From Actinomycetota bacterium (GTDB lineage Bacteria; Actinomycetota; Actinomycetes; Nanopelagicales; Nanopelagicaceae), in assembly GCA_947465365.1 (NCBI GenBank), contig CANIAV010000010.1, positions 1 through 14,551 of the forward strand: a stretch of DNA of 14,551 nucleotides. The letters are read 5' to 3'. The translations under genes and the position numbers were made by a program. The notes beneath the pieces were generated by a model. It made no database searches. It was not told the origin of the DNA and worked only from the letters and a program-made list of their open reading frames with translations. Position 1 is the stretch's first letter, and each line of letters starts with the position of its first letter. Positions 12,808-14,551 of the stretch are shown here, one piece after another.

Positions 12808-14459
12808 TAGTGTCCTTCGGTCTTAATGTGCGGATGATGCAAATCAAATGCTGGTCGCTCAGAGCGGATACGTGGCATCGTCAAGAAGTTGTGGCGTGGT
12901 GGCGGACAAGATGTCGCCCATTCAAGGGAAGATCCGTAACCCCATGGATCATCGCAATTAACCAGCGGTGACTTGCGGGTAATCCAAACATTTACAAAGA
13001 ATGGAATCATCGAAAGGGCAAGCAGCGCTGAACCGATTGTTGAAATCGTATTCATCGTTGTAAAACCATCAGTTGATAGGTAATCCGCGTAGCGACGTGG
13101 GAAACCCTTAATACCAAGCCAGTGTTGAATTAAGAAGGTTAGGTGGAATCCGAAGAACAAAGTCCAGAAGTGAATCTTTCCTAGACGCTCGTTAAGCATG
13201 CGCCCAGTCATCTTTGGCCACCAGAAATAGAACCCAGCAAACATCGCAAAGACCACGGTACCGAAGAGAACATAATGGAAGTGAGCGACTACGAAGTATG
13301 AAGCTGAGACCGCAAAATCAAGTGGTGGTGAAGCAAGGATGATTCCGGTCAGCCCACCAAATAAGAAGGTAACTAGGAAGCCCATTACCCAGAGCATTGG
13401 AGTTTCGAAGGTGACATGGCCGCGCCACATCGTGCCGATCCAGTTAAAGAATTTAACGCCGGTAGGAATACCGATTAAGAACGTCATAAATGAGAAGAAC
13501 GGCAGAAGTACCTGTCCGCTTGCGAACATGTGGTGGGCCCAAACTGCTACTGATAACGCCGAAATTGCAATTGTTGCTGCGATCAGACCTTTATAACCAA
13601 AGATTGGTTTGCGGCTAAAGACCGGCAAGATTTCAGTTGCGATACCGAAGAATGGCAGCGCCAGAATATAAACCTCAGGGTGGCCAAAGAACCAGAACAA
13701 GTGCTGCCACAACATCGCGCCACCATTTGCTGGATCAAATAGATGCGAACCAAATAAACGATCTGATTCCAATCCAAGCAGCGCTGCCGCTAATGGTGGG
13801 AAGGCGAGGAGAACAAGAATTGAGGTAAGCAAAACGTTCCAAGAGAAGATCGACATACGAAACATCGTCATACCCGGTGCGCGCATAGTAAAAATTGTCG
13901 TAATGAAGTTCACGCCACCCAAGATGGTGCCAAGACCAGAGACCGCAAGACCGATTACCCAAAGATCTCCACCAATACCTGGTGAATATGTTGAGTTAGC
14001 AAGTGGTGCATAAGCGGTCCAACCAAATGATGCCGCTCCACCTGGAGTTAAGAATCCGGCTACTGCTGTAAGACTGCCAAAGAAGAAGAGCCAGAAAGAC
14101 AACATATTTAATCGAGGAAAGGCCACATCTGCTGCGCCAATTTGCAGCGGCATGATGACATTTGCGAAGCCAACAAAGAGCGGGGTTGCAAACATCAAAA
14201 GCATGATTGTGCCGTGCATGGTGAAGATCTGGTTGTACTGCTCGTTGCTTAAAAATTGCATTCCAGGACGAGCAAGCTCGGCACGCAGAATCAAGGCTAA
14301 AAGACCGCCAATTAAGAACCAAGCAAAGGTAGTCATTAAATACATATAACCGATGACCTTATGGTCGGTTGAGGTAATCCACTTTACAAAGTTCTTACCT
14401 TTAGTCGAAGGTGGCATGGGAGTTACATTTATGGTTGGACGTTCTGCATAAGTTGTCAT
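12807..14459 (-). CDS. ctaD: Cytochrome c oxidase subunit I (aa3 type)
   Basis: Catalytic subunit that reduces oxygen to water and pumps protons. Ligands are visible: H82 (MHGTIM) and H395 for heme a, H393 ([10 protein letters not shown]) for heme a3, and H260, H309 and H310 for CuB. Y264 in GHPEVYI is the Tyr cross-linked to H260. D-channel residues N100, D111 and N118 ([15 protein letters not shown]) and E262 are present, and K335 (PTGVKFFNW) marks the K channel, so this is a canonical A-type proton-pumping oxidase. Length (550) and twelve-helix pattern are normal. The ATG at 14459 overlaps the ctaC stop by four bases (ATGA) and has an AAGG ribosome site at 14470-14473. The C-terminal part ends [18 protein letters not shown], as in other actinobacterial CtaD proteins. 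It is in an operon with ctaC, ctaF and the SRPBCC gene. Confidence 0.98.
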   Translation of the reverse strand: MTTYAERPTINVTPMPPSTKGKNFVKWITSTDHKVIGYMYLMTTFAWFLIGGLLALILRAELARPGMQFLSNEQYNQIFTMHGTIMLLMFATPLFVGFANVIMPLQIGAADVAFPRLNMLSFWLFFFGSLTAVAGFLTPGGAASFGWTAYAPLANSTYSPGIGGDLWVIGLAVSGLGTILGGVNFITTIFTMRAPGMTMFRMSIFSWNVLLTSILVLLAFPPLAAALLGLESDRLFGSHLFDPANGGAMLWQHLFWFFGHPEVYILALPFFGIATEILPVFSRKPIFGYKGLIAATIAISALSVAVWAHHMFASGQVLLPFFSFMTFLIGIPTGVKFFNWIGTMWRGHVTFETPMLWVMGFLVTFLFGGLTGIILASPPLDFAVSASYFVVAHFHYVLFGTVVFAMFAGFYFWWPKMTGRMLNERLGKIHFWTLFFGFHLTFLIQHWLGIKGFPRRYADYLSTDGFTTMNTISTIGSALLALSMIPFFVNVWITRKSPLVNCDDPWGYGSSLEWATSCPPPRHNFLTMPRIRSERPAFDLHHPHIKTEGH

Positions 14460-14551
14460 GCTGTACTCGCCTTCAGCGTTTCTAGATATGCCTTGTATTC
14501 GGTTGGAGTAACAACTTTTACTTTAAAGATCATCTGCGCGTGGTTGCGGCC
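14456..14551 (-). CDS. ctaC: C-terminal end of cytochrome c oxidase subunit II (partial)
   Basis: The minus strand from the window edge reads 31 residues, beginning [19 protein letters not shown] and ending LKASTA before TGA (14456-14458). The N-H-A-Q-M stretch is the end of the CuA site (C-G-x-x-H-x-x-M), with the His and Met ligands visible; the two Cys ligands lie beyond the edge. CuA receives electrons from QcrC. The stop overlaps the ctaD ATG as ATGA, so the two are translationally coupled. The operon promoter must lie outside the window. Confidence 0.93.
   Translation of the reverse strand, partial: GRNHAQMIFKVKVVTPTEYKAYLETLKASTA

Noticed and set aside
1..14551. A defence system, mobile element, CRISPR array or biosynthetic cluster
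   Set aside because: No transposase, integrase, spaced repeats, toxin-antitoxin pair or synthase was found on either strand; every gap is 150 bp or less and the genes are core metabolism or ordinary hydrolases.

Overview
The window looks like chromosome from a compact, moderate-GC actinobacterium. The best fit is a freshwater planktonic lineage such as the acI / Nanopelagicales group. That placement is inferred from gene families and style, not from a marker gene. The evidence is the actinobacterial respiratory set (diheme QcrC, three-helix Rieske QcrA, QcrB with PDWY instead of PEWY, and the Actinobacteria-specific oxidase subunit CtaF), very short intergenic gaps, 1-4 base gene overlaps, and apparent leaderless starts preceded by TANNNT-like -10 boxes.

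Region 1 (1-1709, plus strand): the last 20 codons of a probable membrane protein, a DUF4287-DUF1801 protein, and acdS, an ACC deaminase that keeps all the residues separating it from D-cysteine desulfhydrases. A strong bidirectional terminator closes this region and the one converging on it.

Region 2 (1719-5561, minus strand): three hydrolases read leftward. They are an Est30-type alpha/beta hydrolase, an amidase-signature enzyme whose TTG start directly follows the hydrolase TAA in the same reading frame, and a secreted PhoX/DUF839-like protein. The set suggests scavenging of organic esters, amides and phosphate, but no substrate can be read from the sequence.

Region 3 (5562-7722): a DEDDh (DnaQ-like) exonuclease diverges from the hydrolase operon across 53 bp that hold a perfect 14-bp palindrome. 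It converges, with a 4-base overlap, on trpD. trpD is preceded in its operon by a stand-alone receiver-like protein in which the usual receiver lysine appears to be histidine.

Region 4 (7723-14551): the aerobic respiratory cluster. ctaE-qcrC-qcrA-qcrB run on the plus strand and ctaC (3' end only)-ctaD-ctaF-SRPBCC run on the minus strand; the two operons meet with overlapping stop codons. Together they encode the cytochrome bcc-aa3 menaquinol oxidase supercomplex. In it QcrB and QcrA oxidise menaquinol, the diheme QcrC passes electrons straight to CuA on CtaC, and CtaD reduces oxygen. The order exonuclease / trpD / ctaE-qcrCAB resembles other Actinobacteria (for example Mycobacterium), so most of this half is conserved core. 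No CRISPR, insertion sequence, phage gene, tRNA or rRNA was seen, and no gene-free stretch exceeds 150 bp.
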